Assembly (NCBI GenBank): GCA_009760855.2
Contig: WPIO01000026.1
Location: forward strand, 2,181,501-2,245,500
Length of the DNA: 64,000 nt
Direction: 5' to 3'
DNA from: Cristatella mucedo
Lineage: Eukaryota > Bryozoa > Phylactolaemata > Cristatellidae
The translations under genes and the position numbers were made by a program. Position 1 is the first letter of the stretch. Every line of letters begins with the position of its first letter. The notes below the pieces were generated by a model. It worked only from the letters and a program-made list of their open reading frames with translations. It was not told where the DNA came from and made no database searches. This document shows positions 24,096-36,300 of this stretch, one piece after another.

Positions 24096-26870
24096 TTGTA
24101 TATCCGTCTATAACTCCACAAAGCCACAAAGGCCAAGTGAGTGTTAGGCAGGAGTGTTTTCTCTATCAGTCACTTTGAACCTAACGGCTTTTAGTATGCA
24201 TTTGGTAGCCGACGGATTTAGTCTCACCCTTAAAAAACATTGATAAGCATAGCTGATTCGGGTGGCCAGCTGAGGTACTGGAGGGGGGTGGAAGTAACGG
24301 GTGAGAATGGATGGACGGGATATGCCATAGTCGGCAGCAAGAGAGTAGTTGTCGTTGCCGAAAAGCATCGAAGTGAGTTCCACTGTCTAGGACCAGCATC
24401 GTAAAAGCTTCTGTTTCCAAATACCTTTAAGTAGAGAAAAATAGCAGCTACTTTATTGTCCATACATGACCAGAGGGCATAAGGTGGCTGAAAATGGTGC
24501 ATTAGTGCAGCTAGATATGGAGGTGCCATGCCATGGCCGGTCATGTGGGTCAGTGTAAACATCTTTTTCTGTGTCCGTTGATCAGCTGGCAGCCATCTTA
24601 GCTCTTTCAGCGAAGGATATATTTTGTCAAACGTCAACGATTTGTAAACAAGCCTTGCAGCTATATTCATCGCAATCCATAGTGACCCAGTGGCTTTTTC
24701 CGACTGCTTAGCCACAAGGGAATTACGATAATCTTTTTCAGACAAAACCAGGGAGCTAGTTGCATTTTTTGTAAGCCACCGTGAAAGACAGTTCCAAATC
24801 TTTGATAGAGATGGACGTGTAGCTGGCTGTGGACGTACTCTTCTTAATAAATCTTTCAAAACTTAAGCAGCTATCGTAGACGAAAGCTCACTTCCGAGCA
24901 CAAGACGATGGTCGCACGTCAGGATCACCAATCTCAAAAAGCAAAGCCTTCTAGTCCAGCCACACGCTCAGGGTGCCCTGTGACCAGCAGCTCTAGTTTA
25001 TTTTAAGGAACTTTGCTGCCTTACAAGATTGATCATCTCCAAGGAAAGCTTTGAGTTAATCAGTCGCTGCTGCAGATTGTGACTATTTACATGACAAATG
25101 AAGCTTAGTATCGCCATCATAACAGTGATAGGAGATTCTATGGATCCGAATAACTTTGCCACAGGTTCAGTTTCGTGGATAACTGCAAGGAATCGAGGAC
25201 GGAACCTTGTACGACTCCACATGCGACTGGTCAGATGGACGAGACCTGACCTTTAACGGCCCGGATTAAACACAACCGGATAAGTACTATTTGAATCGTG
25301 CAAGTGCCTCTTCTGCCGGACCGATAGTTGTTCACAAACGTTCAAGCAAGACATAGTGATCAATTGAGTCAAATTCCGCTGGTAGGTCTCGTAGTCAGTG
25401 CTAGGATAATGGCATGGCCATCATCCTTGATGCATATGATGTCATTGGGGACACAGAGGTGAACAGTTTCAGTGGATTGGGGTCGCATGAATCTCGATTG
25501 AGATTTTCTGACAACTCATTTTTACTATGTGTAAAGAGCTACCAGCGACAGTTTTTCAAGGATCTTTGACAAAAAACGGAGAAAAGAAATCGGATAGTTT
25601 GGAAGGACTGCTATAGCATATCTAAACTTTTTAACTATGTATCTGACGATGGCCGATTAGATTGACCTCGGAAAATCTAAAGAAAGGACCCATGCTGCTA
25701 CTGACAATTTAGTCGGAAATGGCTTAATGGAGGCACAAATGAGTGCCATGTAATTTCTATTTCAATTCGTGTGCAATAATTTGAGAGACGAAGGCTGAAA
25801 ATTGTCGGTAGAGCCAATAGTATTCAGGGATTGTGAAATTTTTGAATTGGCCATTGTAGTGTTTATGGCCTTCTAATCCGTTTTGGTTCTGACTGAAAGG
25901 CCTTCAGTTTTCTAGCGAAAAAAGAATCCCTTACTTGAAAGCAATTTTATTCCGGATATTGACTCCGATGAGGGTTTTAAAATGATGCATATCTTCATCA
26001 GACCCATATTCCAAAAAGCAGCATTCAAGTCGGCACTTAAAATGGTACATTCTTTAAGGGTTTTTGTTTATTGAAAGTAATCTCATTGATTCTGTACATG
26101 GACAGAGTATATGAAAGCATGCTCATCAAGAGCAATATTTCCAATATTTCATGTTAACTTTATCAGTGAGCGCATGAAGGCTGTCGTTCAAGGCTTGGAG
26201 CAGATTGAGAAGACCTACCTTACAAACTGATTTCAAATAAATTATTCCGATCAATTCTTTTTAATTTGCTTCGCTGGAAACTCGACTTAACATGTATATG
26301 CAAGAGAAAATAACAGTAAGCCAGATTTAGCAATGATCCGTGACGGTCAGCAGGCACAACTAGGTCAGTGAGGCAGACATACTTAGTGATGACGACAGCT
26401 AAGATATGGTCACTGATGTCAGTGGTATGATTCACGTGTTCGACCAAACCGAAGTACTCCACAAAATCAAGAAAGTAGTGGATCAGGCTGATGTTAGGGT
26501 TGTTAATGTGAATGCTGGGATCTCCAACCATCATCAAAATGCCGGTAAGCACAAATATGTTCGTGAGGAACTCGGAAAAATTCTCAATAAATAAGTTCTG
26601 ACAACCAAAACAAGGTGTCAATAATAACAGCGAGAGGCGTGGTCTTTGGTTGGGACATGGATGCAACTGATTTAAATGGTGGCCCATTCGAATCATAAGC
26701 AAACAATTCACACACAAAAATTTGTCAACCTCCTGCTGCTCAGATTGTCAGATCATATAGACTGAAAGGATGATTACCGAGCGGGATGGTCTTAGATACA
26801 TAGCCGATAGAGCAGGCCATCATCGAGAACTGGGTCATCAGAAATGAATCTAGTTTCTAAATGACAGACA
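24096..26870 (-). mobile_element. Degenerate L2/CR1-type LINE, unit 2 copy
   Basis: Same element and position as 10806-13560 and slightly better preserved. Minus strand 26717-26220 reads the endonuclease region with GDPSIHINNPNISLIHYFLD, then VNHTTDISDHILAVVITKY, the usual block of L2/CR1 endonucleases. Minus 24859-24230 reads 209 residues of the 3' domain, including FGNRSFYDAGPRQWNSL. Reverse-transcriptase relics lie between, broken by stops. Confidence 0.8.
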
Positions 26871-28305
26871 TATCGCAGCTACGTAATTCATTGGTTTCTA
26901 GTATGCGGACAGCGTGGATGCTTAGCAATTACACGCCGATTGAACTGCAAGATCAGTTAGACGGTTCATTTGCTAGCGGTTTATTATCCTCAAGCGAACT
27001 TTTAATTGTGGGGCCACGATTAAGCGGTTTGCAGGCAGGGTGGCATTTAACTGGTCATACAGACACTCAGCCAAAGAATACGAACAGAACCTGTGCGACA
27101 GTCGAGGTCACTTTCACATTATGCTGAGGCACGGCAAGTCAGCTACTATCACAGCGAGCGCTTAACAGCACTTTAAACCTATGGGTTGAAGGTTTGATTG
27201 CCGAACGATTGATTGGGTGCATGCAGGATGCAGGGATTTGCTTGTCTGGCTTTACGAAAAAAGCCTGCAGCTAGGTTTGGGCAAATGGCAATGCCAACTC
27301 TCGTTCGTCACATCTCCCGTCGAGGCTAAGTAAGTAAAGACGTTGTTGCAATAAGCCATTTCCTTTAGTCGTGTACAAAGTAAACTTAGAAATCCTCAGC
27401 CATATACCGTGTTTCCCAATTAAAAAACAGGACTTCAACTGAGGCCTGCGTTTTTGCTGCAGTGGTCGCAGTATCATCCTTGATGTCATCTAAATTAACA
27501 GTAGCCAGTTCAATCCTGCTGCTGTCATTAGCTCACACCATTTCCAAACTTTGCAATGTTCTCAGCTACGCGATTAAAACATACTTCCGTTTAGCTGTAA
27601 TGCAAGTTAAAAATTGGTAACTTTCGCTTCCCATGTTGTCGAACCTCTGACTTCAGGGTATCTTCAGGCTCAGCCCGAAAGCGTTGTAATGCTGTAAAGC
27701 TCTGAACTTCCAGTACTTAAGCGTGATCTCGTTGGAAACAGAATGTATGCCAAATTCACGCTAGTTGGTTACAATATAGCTCCAAAATTAGCTGATAATG
27801 AATGTGGTTCAACACTAAAATTTGTAAAATCCCATAGGCTCATTCCTTTTTTGAAGCGCAAATTGTGACAGAGGTCCCAGCAAGGCCAGCCTTCAAGCCC
27901 ACAGTTATGCTAATAATATATGCCATAATCTAGTCCATTAAAACCTCGCGTTTCAGGTAAAATGAACCTTAATAGAGTTGAAAGCATGAGAATAATAAGA
28001 TTTGTTGATGTGTTCTACAATTATTCGGCTATCCCGACGCGGGTTATTAAAAAAGATGTGGAAATCATCTCACTAAAATCATTTGCAATCAAATAAATAA
28101 AATAATTTGATTAAGTGAGTATTCAAGTTACATTTATCTTGAAATTATACAAACCAAGAACTCGCAATGGTCCTATTCCTTTGCTTAGAGCGCCAGCTAC
28201 TTTTATAGATCAGAACCTTGGGGCACACCGGGTGACTCTGAGGTACAGCATTTGATCGTGCATATATGCCTACTGTAGCTGAACCCGGCAGCAGTAATGA
28301 GTGCA
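26871..28305. other. Gene-free spacer, unit 2
   Basis: Aligns with 13561-15015. No convincing ORF or RNA gene. Confidence 0.55.
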
Positions 28306-28441
28306 TGATAGTTCTCACCATTAAACTGCATTTCTGTTTGCAGCAAATGTAAAGCGCAAAGAAAGAGACTGAGTTCTCTGAGGGCGCTTCATCATGTGCA
28401 TTACTATTATTATTATATTATTACTATTATTATTATTACAT
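28306..28441 (+). mobile_element. LINE/SINE 3' tail insertion, present in unit 2 and absent from unit 1
   Basis: Carries 'gcaaatgtaaagcgc', then AGAGACTGAGTTCTCTGAGG with its internal hairpin, and a (TTA/TAT)n end. Unit 1 runs straight through at about 15015 (GAATGCACATATACTTGAAT). It is a severely 5'-truncated element inserted after the units separated. Target-site duplication is unclear, at most a few bases. Confidence 0.75.
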
Positions 28442-29695
28442 AAGCTTGAATACAAAGAGTCAGCGTCCAAGGAGAGGGCACCGGCTGCTCAGCCCGATAT
28501 GTAGTATGTACCCGTGGTTACAACTTTCAGAAACTTCCTCGCTCTAGATGTAGAGTGAAATTGGCTGCACAAAAATCCTAGGACACATCTACTTGCCGTT
28601 CAACCTGCTTCATTTTTATATGCTGCTTTGTCGTTAGTCATAGCTGAACGGGTGCTAAGCATTAAAATTCGAGAACCACAACTAATGTCTTGGCAGAGAT
28701 AATCTGGCTGGGATTGAATGCCAACTTTTCAGTTTCATCTGTCAAAGAAAAGAGGTTAGACAGCAGCAGGTGGTGGCGTGTCGTAGCTTGCCTGTCCGAC
28801 AGTACCTAGAAGACGCCCACGATTCGGCAATGACTTATCTCAACATTAACGTTCCAGATCAAGGCCGGCTCCTATCGCTTGGATCACTATACTGCAGATG
28901 CCTACCGTGGTAGGCTGTGTTTGTAGAAATGGCTACCAACCACGTTTACGAGGCCGCTACCAGCCACGGCGACTTCACCATTGGTAATGATGGCGACGAA
29001 GAAACGGAAAGGCGATAGGAAGCAGAGAGCCACTAATTCTGTTTCTGAGAGCAATGAGCATCAGCAGCAAGGATCCGATGTACCTTTCTGCTTCGTAAGT
29101 TAACCGAGCGTGCCTACAGAATCGGCCTGCTCACTCAAGAATCGGCTGGCGGCTGCTTGGCCTTCGGCACGATTGTTCGTGGTAGCCCAGGAGTTAAATT
29201 GTTCGCTGTCTAGGACCGAGGTCATGGGTTTGAATTAAGCAGCAGGCAATTTCTTATTGCTAACTGCAAAACGTGGTTACAGCGGTGAAGGCTTTTCTGC
29301 TGCAATACAAATGAGGTGATTAAATGAGCTAATATTTATTTATTTATTCAGTTCCGATCGATGCCAATTTAATTTCCATATACACACGCTAGTGAGCACG
29401 AAATGTAATGAACGAGCAAATAAACGGAAAAGAGTAATGTAGAAAAAAAAACTTAAAGAACCTGCTCTAACTAGCCACAAATCTTGGTTGCAAAGAGACC
29501 TCTGCACAGCCTTGCTTTAAAAAGAGCGGGTGCTCAACACCACAATCCGTTACATCGCTTGGCTCTTAGCTGCCTGTGCCTGGTTCTTGATCGAACAATG
29601 ACCTGTTGCAAGCCTTCTCGCCTTGTCACGTGTAGTCTTGTCGTACGTCGGCCAAGCAACTCCGGCTCTGACAAGCAAACGTGGTGGGCGTCAGC

Positions 29696-32600
29696 ATGTT
29701 GGCGATGTTCATGATCGCTGCCATGACATTGTTGAGCGCCAGGCCTTTACTATGTGTAGAATTTGAGTTTACAACAATCGGAGCTTTCCGGGTTCGTTGA
29801 CGACAACCACAGCCAGGGCGGTGATGAGAGCAATTAACCTGGTAAGCAACCTTGCAACTGGGTGTGTCTAGCCAATCGCCACTACCTCCACCACCGTTAA
29901 TCAAAAGGACACAACAGTGTGCCACTAGAAATGGCCGCTCGATCTGCATTTTCATAACCCACCCTATTAGACTTCGCTTATGATGCTTTCAGGGTCACTG
30001 CTGCACTATGTGAGCAACCAGCGTTTCATGCGATGCCATTTAACTATGTAGCATCAATGGCTTCTAGTGAGCTGGTTGCAGGAAATGGGCTCACGTGGTT
30101 CGCTGATTGAAACACGCAGCTTCTACTAAAAGGTAACTAAGAATTTTTTGTGCTGACTGTCGCCTTGGCCGCCAAATTTTGTATTGCAATGGATACAAGC
30201 CTCCCTAGATGAATGACTGTTTTTCGTAACGCTTCTTATTAGGTAATAAAACGGGCTGCAATTTGAATTACTATGGTTCATAATATTAACCAGGCATTAT
30301 GGCTGAAGCGTGTGGGCATATGGTGATGGGTTCTTATATCTTCGTATATACTCAGAATAATCACACATTTACTCAGTGCAATAAAATCCTTGTTGTCTTT
30401 CGATTGCATTTTCTACAATTGAAACATTTCAGTAGGTTACTTATACAATTAAAGTTTCATAAGACCCACAATGACGAAAGAAAATGCACTGAGACTGAGC
30501 TGAGGCCGAGAAAGAAGCAAATGAAATACGTTAACCTTTTTTGTGTCTCAAAAGCGAAATGAGCTGATGCAAGTTGGATACTCTCAGAGTTGCTCATTTT
30601 CTGCAAAGGCATCCGGAAAAGCAAAGCGATCGTTCTGTTGTTTTGCTCTTGACGATACGTTCCTCGTGGTTCTATCGCATCCAAAGCCAAATGTTTCTCG
30701 GTCGAGCTTTCCCTGAGGGCAATCTGCAGTTTATTTTATTCAATTCTAAGCGGCCACTACAGGGTATAATATAAATGTGTTAAGTGCGATCGGCCGTAGC
30801 GCACTCCTGGATGAACTATTGTGTAGATTTCGCGTACACGAGCCACCACCTCACATGGACTGAGCGATCTTGACTCAACCACAAATTTCATGCCCTTCAA
30901 AGTACAGAGAGTCCTCTGGTGAGCTCTGTGACGGCCGGTCTTTCAGCTGACGACTGGCGATTTGTGCTTTTAAGTTTGCAGTATTGATATACTCCTATGG
31001 ATGCCTGCTGTGAGTTTTCTAGTTATCAATGACATCCCTAGCCGTAACATCGTCTTGACCATCCACCTGGCGGCAAAGCCTACCCTAGCGAGGCCAACCT
31101 TAGCAACTAATTCTTACACAATATCAAGGTCTTCGTTGTGGCTGGCATTCAGGAGATAGTCAACTGGAAGTGAGAAAGCGTGCATTCAAGCTAGCTAGTA
31201 GGGCTGTCGTAGACCCGAAGGCTGTGGTGATAAGCTTGGCAAAATTCTGCTGGCTTGGTCTCAGTTCGTCAGCATCCTACCTGCCGATCGATACCTTGGG
31301 GTCTCACGGTTTGTTCCTTTTTGCTGTGATACACTGTAATACAACTTCTCCTTTTCAAATATACATAAGGAAATTTCAGTTTTGATTCCAAGTTAAACAG
31401 AATGATACGGGTAATATAGGAACTGTTATCAAATTGAAAATTAGAAATATAACGCCTCCGGCAGCCACCACAGATGGCAGCCCTAAAGAGTCAAACTGCA
31501 ATTAGGATGCCATTTCCACTAAAGGCTTAGAACACTTTTGCTTTACATTTCAAATGATAAAGAACAGTATACCAGGTTTACTAGCTCAATTTTAGTCTGT
31601 GTGACTTGTGCCTTCTCTGGCTTTGGCCTTCAGCAAATCTGGCAAAATGGCAGCCTTAAATAGTCGACATTGAAAACAGCTGCCATTTCCACAAAAAGCT
31701 TCTTATAACTGCGGTTTTTTATTTTAAATAATCGCCCGCAGTGTTCCAGGTGTCCCCAAAAAACGTCACGTCATTGGATGCATGCATTCTGACTCTATTA
31801 CATCCGGTTGCTCTGCCCAATGAGCAAGCACAAATATTCCAATGGTGCTTCGACTCCAATGTCCTTGTTAACCTTAGCGAAACTGCGATGTGGATGCCTT
31901 ATTACAGAAAACGACATTCCAGGTTGACCCACAAAATCTAGCATCTTTTCGCTTAAATACTCCAATGCTAGGGTCTTCAGTTGTCCGGAGGCCATCTAAC
32001 CTCCCTAACTGTTCATACTACAGTGCAGCCGCTTTTTACAATTAGAGGCATCCCACCATTGCGGTTTTGATTCGCCCGCCCACTCAGCATGCTGTCACAT
32101 ACAGGGGTGCCAGATTGTAGATCACCCGAATCCACGTGTTCCTTACGCTGCAGTTAACATCATTGGCAGCAGCCTACCGGCCGGCATCCAGGCAGTCACT
32201 GGCTTGTTTGTGCAGCCGGGCAGCAAAGAGAGCTACACGAGCTACGAGCTGCAAGTGGTTCGCAGTGCGACCCACTGCTACAGCCTGTGCAGTGCCCTGA
32301 CGGCCGTCTGTCGCCTGTTTACCTACCACTCTCAGCTGCTCCAGTGCAATGTGTACGATGTCGACTTCTATGGCACGTGGACGACGGTGTCAAGCAGTGA
32401 TGGTAACTGGACAAGCTATTATGCGCAGTAAACTGGTAAGAATCAAGAGCAAATGCGATATCAAAAGGCAGGAGAGCTACACAAATAGAGATGCATAAAT
32501 AGAAACACCAGTAGTAAGAGCTTGAAGGGAGATAGAGAGTAAAAAAAGCGATTGAGAGGGATGAGATAACGTAGCTTGAACTTTAATGCCCAACGGAAGC

Positions 32601-33461
32601 ATCAGAAAGGAAGAGGACATACAGAAGACATTAGGGAAGGGAAACGTAAATAGAGCGATATGTCAACACGCGGAAAAAGAATGAAAATGTATTTTTAATA
32701 TATAGCCCAACTAATAAAAAGGTAGGAAAGGGACATGGGAATAACATACGTGCAGAGAGAGGTAAAAAAGATAGTGAATGTTGAGAAATTTGGATGAAGA
32801 GACGCGTTAATGATTGGAAGAGAAATATGTACAAAGTTATGGAAGCTCTTTGATCTTAGTAGCTCTTTCTTGGTCAATCGTGTTATCATTTTCCGTCGGC
32901 AGCAACTCGTAGCCCATTCTTCGTCAGTAGACGGCTGGAAGCTGCTGTACAAGATCAGCAAGGGTGTCGGGGTTGACGCCTCGAATGCTCTGCTTGTCAA
33001 CCCCGGCAACAAAATGGCAAGTGGCGTAGAGATGGCGAAAGACGCTGCTTGCACTTGTACCTTGAAGAACGGAATTGTGGACAATTGGTCATGTTTTCCC
33101 ATCATGCAGGTGCCTGAGTCAATGAAGCTGCGGCTGCTGCTGCGGTTGCGGCTGCAGGTTGGGAAATCTGCACTATGCAGGCTTTCAGAAGCGACGGCAA
33201 AGCTAGTCGTAGAGTCAGTCGTATCAAGGCAGCAGTGATGCAACCCACTTTATGGGCTTTGATCTCGATTCTCAAGCAGTGCTTTCTATTGGTCCAGGTC
33301 TCACTCGTTCAGGCAACAGCCGGTGTGACTATAAAGTACGTGAACTTCTCAATGACTGGCACCGATAGTGTGGCCACGTTCTTCATACAGTCAAAGATTG
33401 CCTCCAGCAGCTGGAGCGACCTCTCAGCGGCGTCTGTGCCTCTCTGGCACATGGACATGGG
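29696..33461 (+). pseudogene. Pseudogene C of the PAN-domain family (exons 1-5 only)
   Basis: Exon relics: 29696-29841 (146 nt, one base short, so the frame shifts in the middle and reaches TGA), 29993-30132 (140 nt, one base too long, plus an in-frame TGA after GHCCTM and another before the end), 32154-32435 (282 nt, TAA at 32429 where A has CAA), 32931-33109 (179 nt, open) and 33298-33461 (164 nt, open). Splice sites are kept. Exons 6-7 are absent. Exons 4-5 look nearly as well preserved as in B, so damage is concentrated in the 5' half. Exons 1-2 resemble B more than A. Confidence 0.85.
31440..32000 (+). repeat. ~170-bp tandem repeat monomers in intron 2 of pseudogene C
   Basis: Same blocks as 17880-18560, including 'ccaggtttactagctcaatt', 'cagctgccatttccacaaaa' and 'actgcggttttttatttt'. 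Confidence 0.55.
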
Positions 33462-34159
33462 GTACGTAACCTGCATAAGACCTTGAGCCTGAAGAGGCTA
33501 CCTTGCACAACAAGCCCTGTCGCTTAAGCAGCAGTGCTGCAAATAAAAACCCAACGTTATTTCGCGCTTACTGTGAGCACTGAATGGGATTCGTCCGCTG
33601 ACGGCTCAAAGCACCAATTTTAAATACGACTTTACTGTAGAAGCTCGCGTAACTTCCATCCATGCCACATGTATGTTTAGGCCAAGTATATGGACCGTTC
33701 TTACTTAAATCTTAAATCTCTTGCCGATTAAACGGTTTAAACCTTGAGATTTTAAAAATTCAGTTAGGCCACTCATGCCCCGCCTATATGAAATGATAAT
33801 AATTGGTGTTCACCAGATAAGTTCTGCCGTTAATACGTCGACAATCGAAGTAAATGACTGTGACATCAGGAATTGCAGAACAATATCAGCATCGTAGCCT
33901 GAGTAACTCCCGAACAAAGTGACAAACGAGAGCGTTACTAGTTGTATACTCATAGATGCATAAGCCAGGCAAACAGCGTCGTGCCTACGGTTACGCCAGT
34001 CGTAATAGCGGCCTGCGATTGGACCCGTTTGATTTGCTGAGGCGGCTGGAAAAGCTCTGTCTGAGCTACTCTATGGACTACGGAGTAGTCATGGCTGATA
34101 TTTTTATCTCCATTCATAGTGACATTACAAGACGTCATCTGTACTCAAATTATCCGGTT

Positions 34160-35038
34160 AGGGGCGACATGTGATAATAATAATAATAATAGTAATAATT
34201 CACTTGATAAAGCGCCCTCAGAGAACTTAATCTCTCTCTAGGCGCTTTAAATTTGCTGGAAAGTGAAATGCAATTGAAAGGTAAGTAAAATCATGCTTGA
34301 AAAAACAAACGAAATGAATAATATGGTTAGGGGTGACATGCACAGGGTCAGCATGCAAATGTGGTTAGTGGCAGCATGCACAGTGTCTGCACGCATAAGC
34401 ACATGAAGGACGAATCACAGGGACCCACTGAATGCTGTCCTAAATAGGTGTGTTTTTAGGTTCCTTTTAAATGTGGTCAGGTCAGGGGATGTTCTGACGC
34501 AGGTCGGGAGAGAGTTCCAGGCTTTGGGAGCATATGAACTAAATGCACGGTCTCCAAAGGATTTAAGGTTTGTATGAGGTATTTCTAGACTGTTGGATTC
34601 CGAAAAGCGGGTGGTACGATGCTTAGCCTGATGGGGTAGTATATTTGACAGATAGACTGGAGCCATAGAATGAAGGGACCTAAAAGTGAGCGACAAAACC
34701 TTGAAGTCAATCCGTTGCTTGACTGCTAGCCAGTGCAGGTCGGCGAGAAGTGGAGTAATGTGGCAACTGCGACGCTCACGACAGACAAGCCTAGCTGCAG
34801 AGTTCTGCACAAGCTGCAATCGCCTGATCGCACATGCTGGTAGGCCAGTAAGCAGTGAGTTGCAGAAGTCGAGACGAGATGACACGAATGCATGGAACAA
34901 CTTGGACGTGGTATTTCTATCTAAACAGGCCCGAATTTTAGCAATGTTATGAAGCTGAAAATAGGCGGATTTGACTGTGGAGCAGATGTGGTCGTCTAAC
35001 GAGAGGTCGCTTTTGGATATGACACCTAGATGGCACAC
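34160..35038 (-). mobile_element. L2/CR1 LINE, 5'-truncated, well-preserved 3' part, inserted in intron 5 of pseudogene C
   Basis: Minus strand 35038-34415 is open for 207 codons: SLDDHICSTVKSAYFQLHN, RLDFCNSLLTGLPACAIRRL, RFSESNSLEIPHTNLKSFGD, then APKAWNSLPTCVRTSPDLTT and FKRNLKTHLFR. This is the region downstream of the reverse transcriptase in L2-type elements. The tail at 34160-34260 has (ATT)n and the AGAGATTAAGTTCTCTGAGG hairpin. The empty site is in gene B at about 20830. This is the youngest-looking LINE in the window. Confidence 0.88.
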
Positions 35039-35195
35039 TAGGTAAGGCGGTTGCTTTCACGACCTCGTCCTAGAGGTCGTGGGTTCGTTCGTTTCCTGTG
35101 GTGGGCGATCCGTTATCGCCACTGCAAGCGGTGGCGATAGCCGCAAAGGCTCTTCTATCGCTATACAAAACGAGGCTAGGATATGCTCTTGTGTT
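35028..35195 (+). mobile_element. tRNA-derived SINE next to the LINE
   Basis: A-box-like TGGCACACTAGGTAAGGCGG at about 35031, B-box-like GTGGGTTCGTTCG near 35088, and the family body 'gggcgatccgttatcgccactgc' region. It lies immediately upstream of the LINE end; like the LINE it is missing from intron 5 of gene B. Confidence 0.7.
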
Positions 35196-35939
35196 AAAAC
35201 CTCAAATCAGTCAGCATTAGGAATTGGTAGCTTTCTGAAAATCAGGCGAAGTGCCCTGCTCGCCGATAAATATTTTTATATTTAGCGATGACAAAATAGA
35301 TTAGGGCATACATCAAAAATGAGCAGGCATTGAAAGCAGAATAGCTTTAAGGACAACCATTCGGCTTCATGTCAGATTTGTCAATATTTAACGCTCTCCG
35401 GGGAGCGTGAAATTCATCGTTTACGAAAGCGTGCGATTAACTCGACTGTCGTAGAGCACATCTGAGTGTCTTATAGATTAGACGATGCAGGCTCAGGTGG
35501 AAGGCCTTGGCAGAGGCTCAGTGACACCTTTCGGCGCCCGGGGACAAGGATTCAAACGGCGCCCGTACCCATGATTAAATAACTGAGAAATAGCTCCGGA
35601 GCTATTTTTCCGAGTGTTAATGGAAGTACTAGACGAATTCCATTCGTCTGGTGTTCCCCACCCTATGCTCAAGCTTGAAGCTGTAGGTAGTGTTAAACAG
35701 TCGCATATACCTCACGTTGTTTGCATAGTTAGGAATAAGCCCGACTTAACCTAAACTAGCTAAACTAGGAAGTTCAACATAATTTCGAAATTGTTGAGAG
35801 GCACGAAGTTTGATGCTACAGTTATTCGTAAACTAATTAACTGAGAGCTCACAATGGAGTGTTTTTTATCATGGACGTTGCAATCTACCTTAAATTAGTT
35901 GCATAGATAATTTTTCATGGCTCGGCACTTGTGCAATAT

Positions 35940-36300
35940 ATTGTGAGAAGAGAGGGGAGAGGATAGAGAAGAGAGGAGAGACGAGAGACGAGAGACGAGA
36001 GACGAGAGACGAGAGACGAGAGACGAGAGAGGAGAGACCAGAGAGGAGAGACGAGAGAGGAGAGACGAGAGAGGAGAGACGAGAGAGGAGACACGCAAGA
36101 GGAGAGACGCGAGAGGAGAGACGCGAGAGGAGAGACGCGAGAGGAGAGACGCGAGAGGCGAGAGGCGAGAGGCGAGAGGCGAGAGGCGAGAGGCGAGCGA
36201 GAGGCGAGAGACAAGAGACGAGAGACGACATACAACAGACGACAGACGACAGGCGAAGACGACAGACGACAGACGACAGACGACAGACGAGAGAGGATCG
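35940..36300 (+). repeat. GA-rich minisatellite (GAGAGACGAGAGACGA type)
   Basis: Subregions with units GAGAGAC, GAGAGGAGAGAC, GCGAGAGGAGAGAC, GAGAGGC and GACAGAC. It forms the junction between truncated unit 3 and the transposon-like remnant that follows. Long Ser/Leu ORFs on minus are artefacts. Confidence 0.92.

Larger units (their letters stand above)
15541..28975 (+). repeat. Large tandem duplication, unit 2 (carries gene B)
   Basis: About 13.4 kb. It starts with text matching 541 onward ('gacagctact') and contains gene B, one copy of the 9.4-kb repeat block, the degenerate LINE and the spacer. Similarity to unit 1 looks highest from intron 5 to the spacer and lowest around exons 1-3. 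Exons 1-2 and their flanks look closer to unit 3. Confidence 0.8.
28976..35940 (+). repeat. Large tandem duplication, unit 3, truncated (carries pseudogene C)
   Basis: Matches unit 2 from its start through most of intron 5. The last shared text is near 35925-35938 (GGCACTTGTGCAAT, matching 22200), only about 90 bases before exon 6 would begin. There it runs into the GA-rich minisatellite at 35940, so exons 6-7 and everything after are missing. Confidence 0.75.
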
